DNA of 42,520 nt, taken from positions 1 to 42,520 of the forward strand of contig DUUJ01000018.1 of assembly GCA_012841635.1 (NCBI GenBank), in the 5' to 3' direction. The stretch is from Clostridiales bacterium. GTDB taxonomy: Bacteria > Bacillota > Clostridia > Oscillospirales > CAG-272. The position numbers and the translations under genes were made by a program. Below are positions 17,560 to 26,103 of the stretch, piece by piece. A model generated the notes under the pieces. It was not told the DNA's origin and searched no databases. It saw only the letters and a list, made by a program, of their open reading frames with translations. Position 1 is the first letter of the stretch. Every line of letters begins with the position of its first letter.

Positions 17560-19389
17560 ATGTTTTGGGATCTTTTTTTCAGAAAATCCGCAAAATCGAA
17601 GGAAGAAGGGCGGCTGAAGCCCCGCGCCGTCGCCTTCGTTGACTACGAGCACTGGTATATAGCGCTCGACAATCTTTACGGTATCCGGCCGGATATCAAG
17701 GGCTGGCGCGACGAGCTGGCGCAAAAGTATGACCTGAGCGAAATAATCATCTTCGCTGATTTTTCAAATCCTTCGCTCCGCTCGGAAATAAGCCGCATCC
17801 GCGAAGTGACGAACATCATCATCGAAACGCAGAACAGCTCGCCGACTTACGCCAAGGATTTTACCGACTTCATAATGCTCGACCACATTTATCAGAAGAC
17901 GGTAAGCTCGCCGGATATCGACGTTTACATCATTTTCACCGGCGACGGCCACTTTTCTTCGGCGGTCAGCTTCATTATGAATCGTCTGAACAAGCCGGTG
18001 GTTATTTACGGGGTGCGGAACTCCCTTTCAAATCAGCTCCGCAACACCGCAAGCGAGGTGTATGAAATTCCCGCCGTCGCTCCCGCCGTCCGCCGTGGCT
18101 TTTTCGGAAAAGGCGAGCGTTCAAAGGAGAAACCGCACCCGAGCCGGAACCGGCCGGGCGGCTCTTCCGGAAGCAAGGCAAAAGCCGAGAAATTTAAGGT
18201 AGACAAGGAAAAAACCGAGAAAGCCAAGCTCGAGCGTCAAAGCGGCAAAAAATCCGGGGCCGATAAGGTCAAGCCGGAACCGGCAAAACCGGATAAGGCA
18301 GCCGCCGAACCGGCAAAATCGGCGCCGGCCAAAGCCGAAAAGGAAAACTCCAAAAAAACAAAGGCAAAACAGACAAAGGCGGAAAAAAACAAGGCCAAAA
18401 AAGGCAAGGCGGAAGCTGCCGATGCCGAAAAAGCGAAAGCCGAGCAGTTAAAGGCAGAACAATCGAAGGCGGATAAAGCCAAAGCCGAAAAAGCAAAGGC
18501 GGAAGCTGCTGCCGCGGATAAAGCCAAAGGCAACAACTCCGGCGCGGAAAAGTCGGGGGCAAAAAAGCAAAACGGCGGGCAAGCCAAGCCGGAACCGGCA
18601 AAAACCGAGCCGGACAAGCAGGGGACCGGAAAACAGGACTCCGTGAAAAAGGAACCTGCAAAACAGCAGCCTGTGAAGCAGGAGCCTGTGAAACAGGAGC
18701 CGGCAAAGCAGGAGATGCCGACAGAAACCGCTCGTCCTTCGAGAACAAAACCGAGCCGGACCGACATGGTCGACCGGATAATCGAAAAGCTGGCAAAGGA
18801 AAAAGAAGCGGCGGAAACCGCCGCAGCGACACCCGAACCCGCTCCGGCAGCTGCAGCCGGCGCCGTGGTAAGCGCCGACGCCGTATCCGTTTCGGGAGCG
18901 GCGGCATCCTGGGCTCAAATGCCTGCAAAGCAGGAAAACAACGGTAAGCGGCAGAAGAAAGAAAAGTCTTCCGACAAGGCGGAATCTGTGCCGGAAAACG
19001 CGGCCGCCGAAAAGCCGGCTGCGGAAAGCGCTTCAAACGGACAGAATAACGGCAGCAAAAAGCCGAAACAAAAGGCAAATAAATCGAAAAAAGACGGCGC
19101 CGGCGAAACCGAAACCAAGGTTCCGGAGGACGGCGCGGCAGCCGAAAACGACACGGAATCAAAGGAAAAACGCGAAGAGCGGAAACCGCTGGAATTTGAA
19201 GTAATCGCCGCCAGGATATTCGCAAACCTGCGTTATCTCGACGAGGTGAACAAAACCCGCCAGCGCCCGGCTCAGCCGACTTTCCGCGGCACCGTCGACG
19301 CCGTCGCAAGGGTAAACCGGATGCCGAAATCAGCCGTAGCCGACACGCTTCGGCGGCTTATCGAAAAGGGCGTAATAACACAAAGTTAG
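17560..19389 (+). CDS. NYN-domain (PIN-like) putative ribonuclease with Lys/Ala-rich linker and C-terminal winged-helix-like segment interrupted by TAG
   Basis: RAVAFVDYEHWYIALDNLY, YIIFTGDGHFSSAVSFI, VVIYGVRNSLSNQLRNTASEVYEI; low-complexity AEKAKAE region; VARVNRMPKSAVADTLRRLIEKGVITQS*. Confidence 0.85.
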   Translation: MFWDLFFRKSAKSKEEGRLKPRAVAFVDYEHWYIALDNLYGIRPDIKGWRDELAQKYDLSEIIIFADFSNPSLRSEISRIREVTNIIIETQNSSPTYAKDFTDFIMLDHIYQKTVSSPDIDVYIIFTGDGHFSSAVSFIMNRLNKPVVIYGVRNSLSNQLRNTASEVYEIPAVAPAVRRGFFGKGERSKEKPHPSRNRPGGSSGSKAKAEKFKVDKEKTEKAKLERQSGKKSGADKVKPEPAKPDKAAAEPAKSAPAKAEKENSKKTKAKQTKAEKNKAKKGKAEAADAEKAKAEQLKAEQSKADKAKAEKAKAEAAAADKAKGNNSGAEKSGAKKQNGGQAKPEPAKTEPDKQGTGKQDSVKKEPAKQQPVKQEPVKQEPAKQEMPTETARPSRTKPSRTDMVDRIIEKLAKEKEAAETAAATPEPAPAAAAGAVVSADAVSVSGAAASWAQMPAKQENNGKRQKKEKSSDKAESVPENAAAEKPAAESASNGQNNGSKKPKQKANKSKKDGAGETETKVPEDGAAAENDTESKEKREERKPLEFEVIAARIFANLRYLDEVNKTRQRPAQPTFRGTVDAVARVNRMPKSAVADTLRRLIEKGVITQS

Positions 19390-19717
19390 CAGACCGTCGG
19401 CGGCAACCCGGATGTCAAGGTCATAACGGTAGACTGGGCGGCAGCCGAAAGCTACGAAGCCCCCAACCGTCCGGAACCTTCCGCGGCCGACGCCGAACGG
19501 ACCGGTTAATTGATTCCGCCTTTAATTTTCCGATATCGGTTTTTTAAAGCCTCCCGATAAAACGACAAAAGCTCCGCCTGGATATACCCTCGGCGGAGCT
19601 GCTTACATACGAAGCAAATCGTTTTTTGCCAAAAATGTCAAAATATTCATAGAAATTCAGGCGAAGTTATGTTACAATATTTAGTGTATACAACCGAAAA
19701 ACAAAGGAGAAACCAAT

Positions 19718-20359
19718 ATGGGAATACTTGAAGATATCAGCGCCGCCCTGCAGTCCGGCCGTTCGGCAAAGGTTAAGGAAAACGTGACCCTCGCGCTTGA
19801 ACAGGGCATAAAGCCGCAGACGATCCTTGAAGAAGGCCTTATCGCCGGAATGAATATAATCGGCGAGAAATTCAAGCACAACGAAGTCTTCGTTCCGGAA
19901 GTCCTCGTCGCCGCCCGCGCGATGAACGCGGGAACCGCCCTCCTTCGCCCGCATCTCGTAGCGGAAGGGGTGCAATCGAAAGGCGTAGTCATTATAGGCA
20001 CCGTCAAAGGTGACCTGCATGACATCGGCAAGAACCTCGTCAAAATGATGATCGAAGGCAAGGGCATGACCTGCGTCGACCTCGGAGTCGACGTCTCGCC
20101 GGAAGCTTATGTCGACGCTGCGATCGAGCACGACGCAAAAATCATCTGCTGTTCCGCTCTTCTGACCACCACCATGGTCGAGATGAAAAATGTCGTTGCC
20201 GAATGCAAAAAGCGCGGCATCCGCGACAAAGTCAAGATAATGATCGGCGGCGCGCCGATAACGCAGGCTTTCTGTGATGAAATAGGCGCCGACTGCTACA
20301 CCTCCGACGCCGCTTCCGCATCCGACGCCGCGCTCGCCATCTGCGAAGGCAGATTTTAA
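19718..20359 (+). CDS. methyltransferase cognate corrinoid (B12-binding) protein, MtbC/MtaC-like
   Basis: GDLHDIGKNLV (DxHxxG), helical cap with GMNIIGEKFKHNEVFVPEVLVAARAM. Confidence 0.92.
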   Translation: MGILEDISAALQSGRSAKVKENVTLALEQGIKPQTILEEGLIAGMNIIGEKFKHNEVFVPEVLVAARAMNAGTALLRPHLVAEGVQSKGVVIIGTVKGDLHDIGKNLVKMMIEGKGMTCVDLGVDVSPEAYVDAAIEHDAKIICCSALLTTTMVEMKNVVAECKKRGIRDKVKIMIGGAPITQAFCDEIGADCYTSDAASASDAALAICEGRF

Positions 20360-20403
20360 GCAAAACGATTCGTCTGCGTCGACAATACAAGCAAATTAAA
20401 ACG

Positions 20404-20433
20404 AAAAGCCTCTGCTTCTCCGCAGGGGCTTTT
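20404..20433 (+). terminator. rho-independent terminator, possibly bidirectional
   Basis: AAAAGCCTCTGC TTCTCC GCAGGGGCTTTT. Confidence 0.7.
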
Positions 20434-20478
20434 GCGTATATAAAATCTTTGCTTAAAACTGAAGAAATCTCCGCCGGA

Positions 20479-21105
20479 TCACGCGCCTATAAGAAGCAGG
20501 ATCTGTCCTATCGGATACAGCCACCAGATGTATTTGTCGAATTCGCTGATTCCGCCCAGCCAGTTGAGACCGATGATGAAATCGGAGAGGAAGAAGGACA
20601 TTATGCCGACGGCGGATATCAGCCGCCACTTCCCTTCGGCAAAAGTGAAGGAAAATACCGCAAGCATGGTAAGACCGATCACCATGAGATAGATCATCCC
20701 GAGAATATAGGTAGGGATGTCGCGGTCGGGTCTTAAGATAAAGAGCGCGGTCATTATTACGAACGTCATCGTGCATATCCCGAGCCCATAGAAGGTGCCG
20801 TCGCCGAGGAAACGGTGTCCGCAGCGGTTCAGGAGTATCATGAACGCCCAGAAATACATGAGGTGTCCTATCATGAAAAGGACGGGGCCGGTAAAGCCGA
20901 AGCCGGTAAGCTCGGTCACCTTTGTATCTACGCCGTTCCAGTCCATCATGAAGATATCGCCGACAGAACAGATGAACATCGCTCCTGCCGCGACAAAGCG
21001 GTCGGATGTCCGGAATATCAGCGCCAGTACAAGCGCCAGCAGCGAAATAAGGCAGGTCAGCACAAAGGAGCCGGGCAAGCCGAACCATGCAAAATATTGA
21101 GACAA
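20479..21105 (-). CDS. YhhN/TMEM86-family (lysoplasmalogenase-like) membrane protein
   Basis: Multi-TM; SVGDIFMMDW, GHLMYFWAF and SDFIIGLNWL conserved blocks. Confidence 0.75.
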   Translation of the reverse strand: MSQYFAWFGLPGSFVLTCLISLLALVLALIFRTSDRFVAAGAMFICSVGDIFMMDWNGVDTKVTELTGFGFTGPVLFMIGHLMYFWAFMILLNRCGHRFLGDGTFYGLGICTMTFVIMTALFILRPDRDIPTYILGMIYLMVIGLTMLAVFSFTFAEGKWRLISAVGIMSFFLSDFIIGLNWLGGISEFDKYIWWLYPIGQILLLIGA

Positions 21106-21139
21106 TTTAAACCTCCCGAGTCAACAGCAAATCACAGAA

Positions 21140-21787
21140 CTAAAAACTGCCTCCGAACTCGCTCATGATGCCGGCAAAAGCGGCGGCAAAAACAACGCTC
21201 GAAATAATGCTCAGAACAACTGCGATAAGCGTCCAGATAAGCATTGCGCGGGCGAGATTTTTGCGGTTGATATTGGTTTCGTTAGAGAACGCCCAGACAA
21301 GCAGCATGATAAATCCGACCAGGGGTATCATGGAGATAAGGAAGAAAAGGATATACTGTCCCACCGTCATCGGAGCGTTAAGTTCGTTCATGCCGCCCGG
21401 AATTCCGCCGGGAACGCCGCCCGAAGCGTATATGCCCGGCTGCTGAGGCTGAGGATAGCCGTACTGTCCGCCGGGATTCGGATTCTGATACTGATTCTGG
21501 CCGGGGCTGCCGTATTGGTTCCCCTGCCGATACTGAGCGCCGGCGGGAGCGGCGGGCGGGACATATCCCTGCGGCTGAGTCATCGGCTGACGCTGTGCCT
21601 GCGGCTGAGGCGGTATCGGCTGTTGTTGGGCAGGCTGCTGCTGAGGGGGCGCCGCGGGCGTCACCTGGGGCTGCGCCTGGGGCTGCGCCGAAGGCGCCGG
21701 TTTTTCGTCTTTTGGAAGTCTTTGACCGCAATCGACGCAGAAAACCGCATCATCTGCCATATTTTGTCCGCAATTCGGGCATTTCAT
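21140..21787 (-). CDS. zinc-ribbon protein with Gln/Pro/Gly-rich linker and C-terminal TM segments
   Basis: MKCPNCGQNMADDAVFCVDCGQRL; PQAQPQ... and GQNQYQNPNPGGQYGYPQPQQPG low complexity; TM helices at the C-terminus. Confidence 0.85.
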   Translation of the reverse strand: MKCPNCGQNMADDAVFCVDCGQRLPKDEKPAPSAQPQAQPQVTPAAPPQQQPAQQQPIPPQPQAQRQPMTQPQGYVPPAAPAGAQYRQGNQYGSPGQNQYQNPNPGGQYGYPQPQQPGIYASGGVPGGIPGGMNELNAPMTVGQYILFFLISMIPLVGFIMLLVWAFSNETNINRKNLARAMLIWTLIAVVLSIISSVVFAAAFAGIMSEFGGSF

Positions 21788-21840
21788 GTAAATATACCTC
21801 CGTTTTTTTATCTTTGGTTAAATAATTTCATTATGATATA

Positions 21841-21869
21841 ATTATACCAAAAACCCGATGAGATTTCAA
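21841..21869 (-). promoter_or_regulatory. promoter of the zinc-ribbon gene: TTGAAA-N17-TATAAT
   Basis: Reverse complement of 21841-21869. Confidence 0.65.
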
Positions 21870-21927
21870 TAATTTCGGAAAATTAAATCCGCTTCGCTTC
21901 TGCGGCTCAAAATTCACGTCAAGGCTG

Positions 21928-21956
21928 TTGCAATAAAGAGCCGGATATGATATAAT
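21928..21956 (+). promoter_or_regulatory. promoter of the rbfA operon: TTGCAA-N17-TATAAT
   Basis: Elements at 21928-21933 and 21951-21956. Confidence 0.65.
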
Positions 21957-22060
21957 TAATCATGCTTGTTTAAATAATTTGAAGGCTGCGGCGACGGACG
22001 CCCGGCGCGGTATCCGGCAAAAAAAATAAAGGAGAACCCGAGAGGGCATTTGAATATAAA

Positions 22061-22468
22061 ATGGCAAAATACAGAATCGGACGAATAAACGACGAAATGG
22101 CGCGGCAGCTTGCCGTCATTTTTCGAAACATACGCGATCCGCGGCTCGACTCCTGTCTCGTTTCGGTGACGGCGGTCGACACAAAACCGGATTTGCGGTT
22201 TGCAAAGATATATTATTCGGTGATAAATTACGACAAGACGCTTACCGACGAGGAAAAAGACAAGCAGGTGCAGGAGGCGCTGGAATCCTCCTCCGGTTTT
22301 GTCCGCTCGGAGCTTGCCCGGCTTATCAACCTTCGGCTGACGCCGGAGCTGACCTTCGTCCGCGACGCATCGATGACCCGCGGTGCCGAGATATCGGCGG
22401 TCCTGAAGCGAATCGAACGGGAAGAAGCCAACCGCGCGGAACCGGCCGAGGAAGACGCCGATGAATGA
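22061..22468 (+). CDS. rbfA: ribosome-binding factor A
   Basis: RIGRINDEMARQLAVIFRNIRDPRLDSCLVSVTAV...KIYYSV; LRLTPELTFVRDASMTRGAEISAVL. Confidence 0.93.
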   Translation: MAKYRIGRINDEMARQLAVIFRNIRDPRLDSCLVSVTAVDTKPDLRFAKIYYSVINYDKTLTDEEKDKQVQEALESSSGFVRSELARLINLRLTPELTFVRDASMTRGAEISAVLKRIEREEANRAEPAEEDADE

Positions 22469-23531
22469 GCCGATCGATATAACTCTCGATGCCGCCCGAA
22501 GGATGTTCGAAGCGGCGAAGCGGATAGTGGTTCTGACGCATGAGCGCCCGGACGCCGACTGCCTCGGAGCCGGAGCGGCGCTGGTTCTGGCAGGGCGCAA
22601 GCTCGGCAAAAAGGCATTCGCCCTAAACCCCGACGAGATCCCCGACCGGCTGAAGCCGGCAGCCGGATTTTCCGGCGAAAACGATGAGCAGAAAGACGGC
22701 CGCCTGCCTGTTTATATCACCGGAGAACCCGCCGAAAGCATCGCCGACGCGGTGAGCTGCTTCAACCCGGACCTGATAATCGCCGCAGACACCGCCGAGT
22801 TGTCGCTTTTGGGCGATTACGCCCCCGTTTTTTCCGGCTGTGTCGGGCTTAAGATCGACCACCATCCTCCGCGCGACAATTTCGGCGCTTTTAACTGCGT
22901 CGACGATACCGTTTCCTCCTGCTGCGAGATAATATTCCGGATGCTTCACCCGCTCGGAGTGATCGATAAAGAAATCGCGGCGGCGCTTTACGCCGGGATT
23001 ATAGCCGACTCGGGCAATTTCAAATACCCGGCGGTGACGGCGGATACCCATCTTGCCGCCGCGGCTCTTATCGAAACGGGGATAAGCCATTCGGATATAA
23101 GCGAGCGGATGTTCGGGAAGCGGACGGAGAAGGACCTCGCCGGTCTGCGCGTCGCGCTCGACACCCTTGAGCGCTTTTCCTGCCCCCGCCGCGACGGAAA
23201 AGAGATCGGCTGCGCTTCGATTTTCATCTCAAACGCCGACAAGGAAAAATACTCCCTCGACGACGCCGACTTAAGCGGGCTCCACAGTTTTGCCCGCGAT
23301 ATCGAAGGCGTCGATGTCGGGGTGACGATAAAGCAGATGACCGATGAGCCGACGAAGTTCAAGCTGTCCTTCCGCTCGTCAAAGACCAACGTCTCGCTTA
23401 TCTGCGAGCAGCTCGGCGGCGGGGGACACGCCCGCGCATCCGGCGGCGCCGTCGAAGCGGAAAGCCCCGAAGAAGCGAAGCGCCTGATTCGGGAAGCGAT
23501 AGAGCGGTACGGCGAGCCGATAATTGATTAA
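22461..23531 (+). CDS. nrnA: DHH-family phosphoesterase, NrnA-type oligoribonuclease/pAp phosphatase
   Basis: THERPDADCLGAG, DHHPPRDNFG, GGGGHARASGG motifs; overlaps rbfA. Confidence 0.9.
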   Translation: MNEPIDITLDAARRMFEAAKRIVVLTHERPDADCLGAGAALVLAGRKLGKKAFALNPDEIPDRLKPAAGFSGENDEQKDGRLPVYITGEPAESIADAVSCFNPDLIIAADTAELSLLGDYAPVFSGCVGLKIDHHPPRDNFGAFNCVDDTVSSCCEIIFRMLHPLGVIDKEIAAALYAGIIADSGNFKYPAVTADTHLAAAALIETGISHSDISERMFGKRTEKDLAGLRVALDTLERFSCPRRDGKEIGCASIFISNADKEKYSLDDADLSGLHSFARDIEGVDVGVTIKQMTDEPTKFKLSFRSSKTNVSLICEQLGGGGHARASGGAVEAESPEEAKRLIREAIERYGEPIID

Positions 23532-23532
23532 A

Positions 23533-24570
23533 ATGTCATCTAAATTCAGTATTCCTTATAAATCCATCCGCAACGGTCCTGACCTAACGGCGGGCAGCGG
23601 CGGCGGCATCGTCGTGCTTGACAAACCGGAGGGTTTGACCTCGATGGACTGCGTCAACTACGTCCGCCGCCTTTACCGCACCCAGCAGGTAGGCCATACG
23701 GGAACCCTTGACCCTCTCGCCACCGGCGTGCTCGTCATGCTCGTCGGGCGGGCGGTAAAGGTCTGCGAATACACATCGGGGGAACGCAAGCGCTACCTTG
23801 CCCGATTGCGGCTCGGGATAAAAACGGACAGCGACGACATATCCGGCGAGATAATTTCGAGTTATGACGGAGACTTGCCCGGCATCGGCGGCGTCAGAGC
23901 CGCCGCAGAGAAATTTTTAGGAGAATACGACCAGATACCGCCGATGTATTCCGCGATCAGCCACAAGGGAAAAAGGCTTTACGAGCTTGCCCGCGAAGGC
24001 ATTGAGATCGAGCGCAGGCCGCGCAGGGTAGAAGTTTACAAAATATCGGTAAACCCGACCGACAGCCCCTCCGACTTTGACATCGATATTCTCTGTTCGG
24101 GCGGGACTTACATCCGCACCCTCTGCGGCGATATCGGCGAAGCCCTCGGCTGCGGCGGCACAATGGCGGCGCTGCGCAGGACGGGAGCCGGCAGCTTCGG
24201 CATCGATGAGGCTGACACAATCGAAGCGCTTGTCACTATGACCGACGAAGAACTGAAATCGAAACTCAAGCCGGTCGAACGTGTCTTCGACGACCTCGAA
24301 AACATAATTCTGCCCGACTTTTTCGGCTCTCTCGCCCGGCACGGCAACTCAATTTACTTAAAAAAACTTTCAAGATACAAAAATCGCGGCTTTGCCGTCG
24401 GCGACAGGGTCAGAATGAGCGACAAAAGCGGCTTTTTCGCTCTCGGAGAGCTGCGGATGCGAGAAAATGAGCTTGTAATAAAACCGATCAAGGCGTTCTG
24501 GACAAGCGAAACCCAGGACGGTATCGAAACCAAACCCGCAAACGATAAAGGAGACGGACAAAATGAATAA
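23533..24570 (+). CDS. truB: tRNA pseudouridine(55) synthase
   Basis: VLDKPEGLTSMDCVNYVRRLYRTQQVGHTGTLDPLATGVLVMLVGRAVK. Confidence 0.95.
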   Translation: MSSKFSIPYKSIRNGPDLTAGSGGGIVVLDKPEGLTSMDCVNYVRRLYRTQQVGHTGTLDPLATGVLVMLVGRAVKVCEYTSGERKRYLARLRLGIKTDSDDISGEIISSYDGDLPGIGGVRAAAEKFLGEYDQIPPMYSAISHKGKRLYELAREGIEIERRPRRVEVYKISVNPTDSPSDFDIDILCSGGTYIRTLCGDIGEALGCGGTMAALRRTGAGSFGIDEADTIEALVTMTDEELKSKLKPVERVFDDLENIILPDFFGSLARHGNSIYLKKLSRYKNRGFAVGDRVRMSDKSGFFALGELRMRENELVIKPIKAFWTSETQDGIETKPANDKGDGQNE

Positions 24571-26101
24571 AAACGAACTTCTGATAGGCTGCGACATCGG
24601 CACTTCCGGAACGAAAGCGGTCGTCTTCGACGCTTCCGGCAAAGCCGTTTCGTCGGCGACATATGAATACGGAATGAGCCAGCCGCAGAACGGCTGGGCG
24701 GAACAGGACCCGCTCGACTGGTGGCAGGGCGCCTGCAGCGCGATAAAAGAAGCGGTGGAAAAGTCCGGCGCTTCCCCCGACGCGGTGCGCGGGATAGGGC
24801 TTTCCGGGCAGATGCACGGCCTTGTCATGCTCGACGAAGCCGACAGAGTCATCCGTCCCGCGATTATCTGGTGCGATCAGCGGACAGCGAAGGAATGCGA
24901 AGAGATGACCGCCGATCTCGGGCTTGACACCCTGATGAAGATAACCTGCAGCCCGGCGCTTACCGGATTTACCGCCTCGAAAATCAAGTGGGTTCAGAAC
25001 AACGAGCCGGAAAACTGGGCGCGCTGCGCAAAGCTGATGCTGCCAAAAGACTATATCCGCTACCGGCTGACCGGGGAGTTTGCGACGGAGGTTTCCGACG
25101 CCTCCGGAATGCAGCTGCTCGACGTTCCCAACCGCCGCTGGTCGGACACCATGCTGTCATATTTCGGGATAAAGCCGTCGATGGTCGGCAAAATGTATGA
25201 ATCGCAGGAGGCCACCGGCCGCCTTACCGCCTCCGCCGCCGCGCTCTGCGGGCTTAATCCCGGCGTTGTCGTCGCGGGGGGAGCCGGAGACCAGGCGGCC
25301 TCCGCCGTCGGAAACGGCATCGTAAAGAGCGGCGTTGCAAGCATTACGATGGGCACCTCCGGCGTCGTCTTCGTCCATTCCGATAGCGTCAAGACCGACA
25401 AAGAAGGCCGCGTTCACACCTTCTGCCACGCCGTTCCCGGCGCATGGCACGTTATGGGCGTCACTCAGGGCGCGGGACTCAGCTTCAAGTGGTTCCGCGA
25501 CAACTTCATGGGGGACGCGGCGGCGACAGCCGCGATGTTCGGCGCGCCGCTGAACAAATACCTCGACGACATAGCCGCGACGGTTCCCGCCGGCGCGAGA
25601 GGGCTTTTATATCTGCCCTATCTGATGGGCGAGCGCTCGCCGCATCCGGATCCTTACTGCCGCGGGGTGTTCTTCGGTCTTTCCGCGCTGCACGGCCGCC
25701 CGGAAATGCTGAGGGCGGTGCTCGAAGGGGTGGTATATTCCCTGCTTGACTGCGCCGAAATCATTGAAGAAATGGGTATCCCGGTAAGCGACATTTCCCT
25801 CGCGGGAGGCGGAGCGAACTCCAGGCTCTGGACGCAGATGATGTCCGACGCCTTCGGCAAGACGATGTTCAAGCCGAATTCGTCCGAAAGCGGCGCTTTA
25901 GGCGTCGCCCTGCTCGCCGGAGTTGCGTCGGGAATTTACACCGATGTCGCAAGCGCGGCGGAGACTGTTGTCATAAAAACAATATCGAACAAGCCGGATA
26001 TGAAACTCAACGAACTTTACAGGGGCTATTTCGGACTCTACAAGAATATTTACCTTTCATTGAAAGCTGATTTTAAAACTCTCGCGGTGCTTGACAAATA
26101 A
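24563..26101 (+). CDS. xylB: xylulokinase (FGGY family)
   Basis: GCDIGTSGTKAVVFD, GLSGQMHGLVMLD, GERSPHPDPYCRGVFFGLS; ATG overlaps the truB stop. Confidence 0.93.
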   Translation: MNKNELLIGCDIGTSGTKAVVFDASGKAVSSATYEYGMSQPQNGWAEQDPLDWWQGACSAIKEAVEKSGASPDAVRGIGLSGQMHGLVMLDEADRVIRPAIIWCDQRTAKECEEMTADLGLDTLMKITCSPALTGFTASKIKWVQNNEPENWARCAKLMLPKDYIRYRLTGEFATEVSDASGMQLLDVPNRRWSDTMLSYFGIKPSMVGKMYESQEATGRLTASAAALCGLNPGVVVAGGAGDQAASAVGNGIVKSGVASITMGTSGVVFVHSDSVKTDKEGRVHTFCHAVPGAWHVMGVTQGAGLSFKWFRDNFMGDAAATAAMFGAPLNKYLDDIAATVPAGARGLLYLPYLMGERSPHPDPYCRGVFFGLSALHGRPEMLRAVLEGVVYSLLDCAEIIEEMGIPVSDISLAGGGANSRLWTQMMSDAFGKTMFKPNSSESGALGVALLAGVASGIYTDVASAAETVVIKTISNKPDMKLNELYRGYFGLYKNIYLSLKADFKTLAVLDK

Positions 26102-26103
26102 TC

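Noticed and set aside
18269-19309. 346-aa minus-strand ORF, very Arg/Pro-rich
   Set aside because: Antisense shadow of the GC-rich low-complexity NYN linker; no recognisable domain.
19387-19389. TAG as a pyrrolysine or otherwise reassigned codon, tempting because a corrinoid methyl-carrier gene follows
   Set aside because: TAG also ends the zinc-ribbon gene (21140) and the response regulator (38084), where it behaves as a normal stop; no pyl genes or pyl-type methyltransferase in the window. Kept only as one possible explanation for the NYN interruption.
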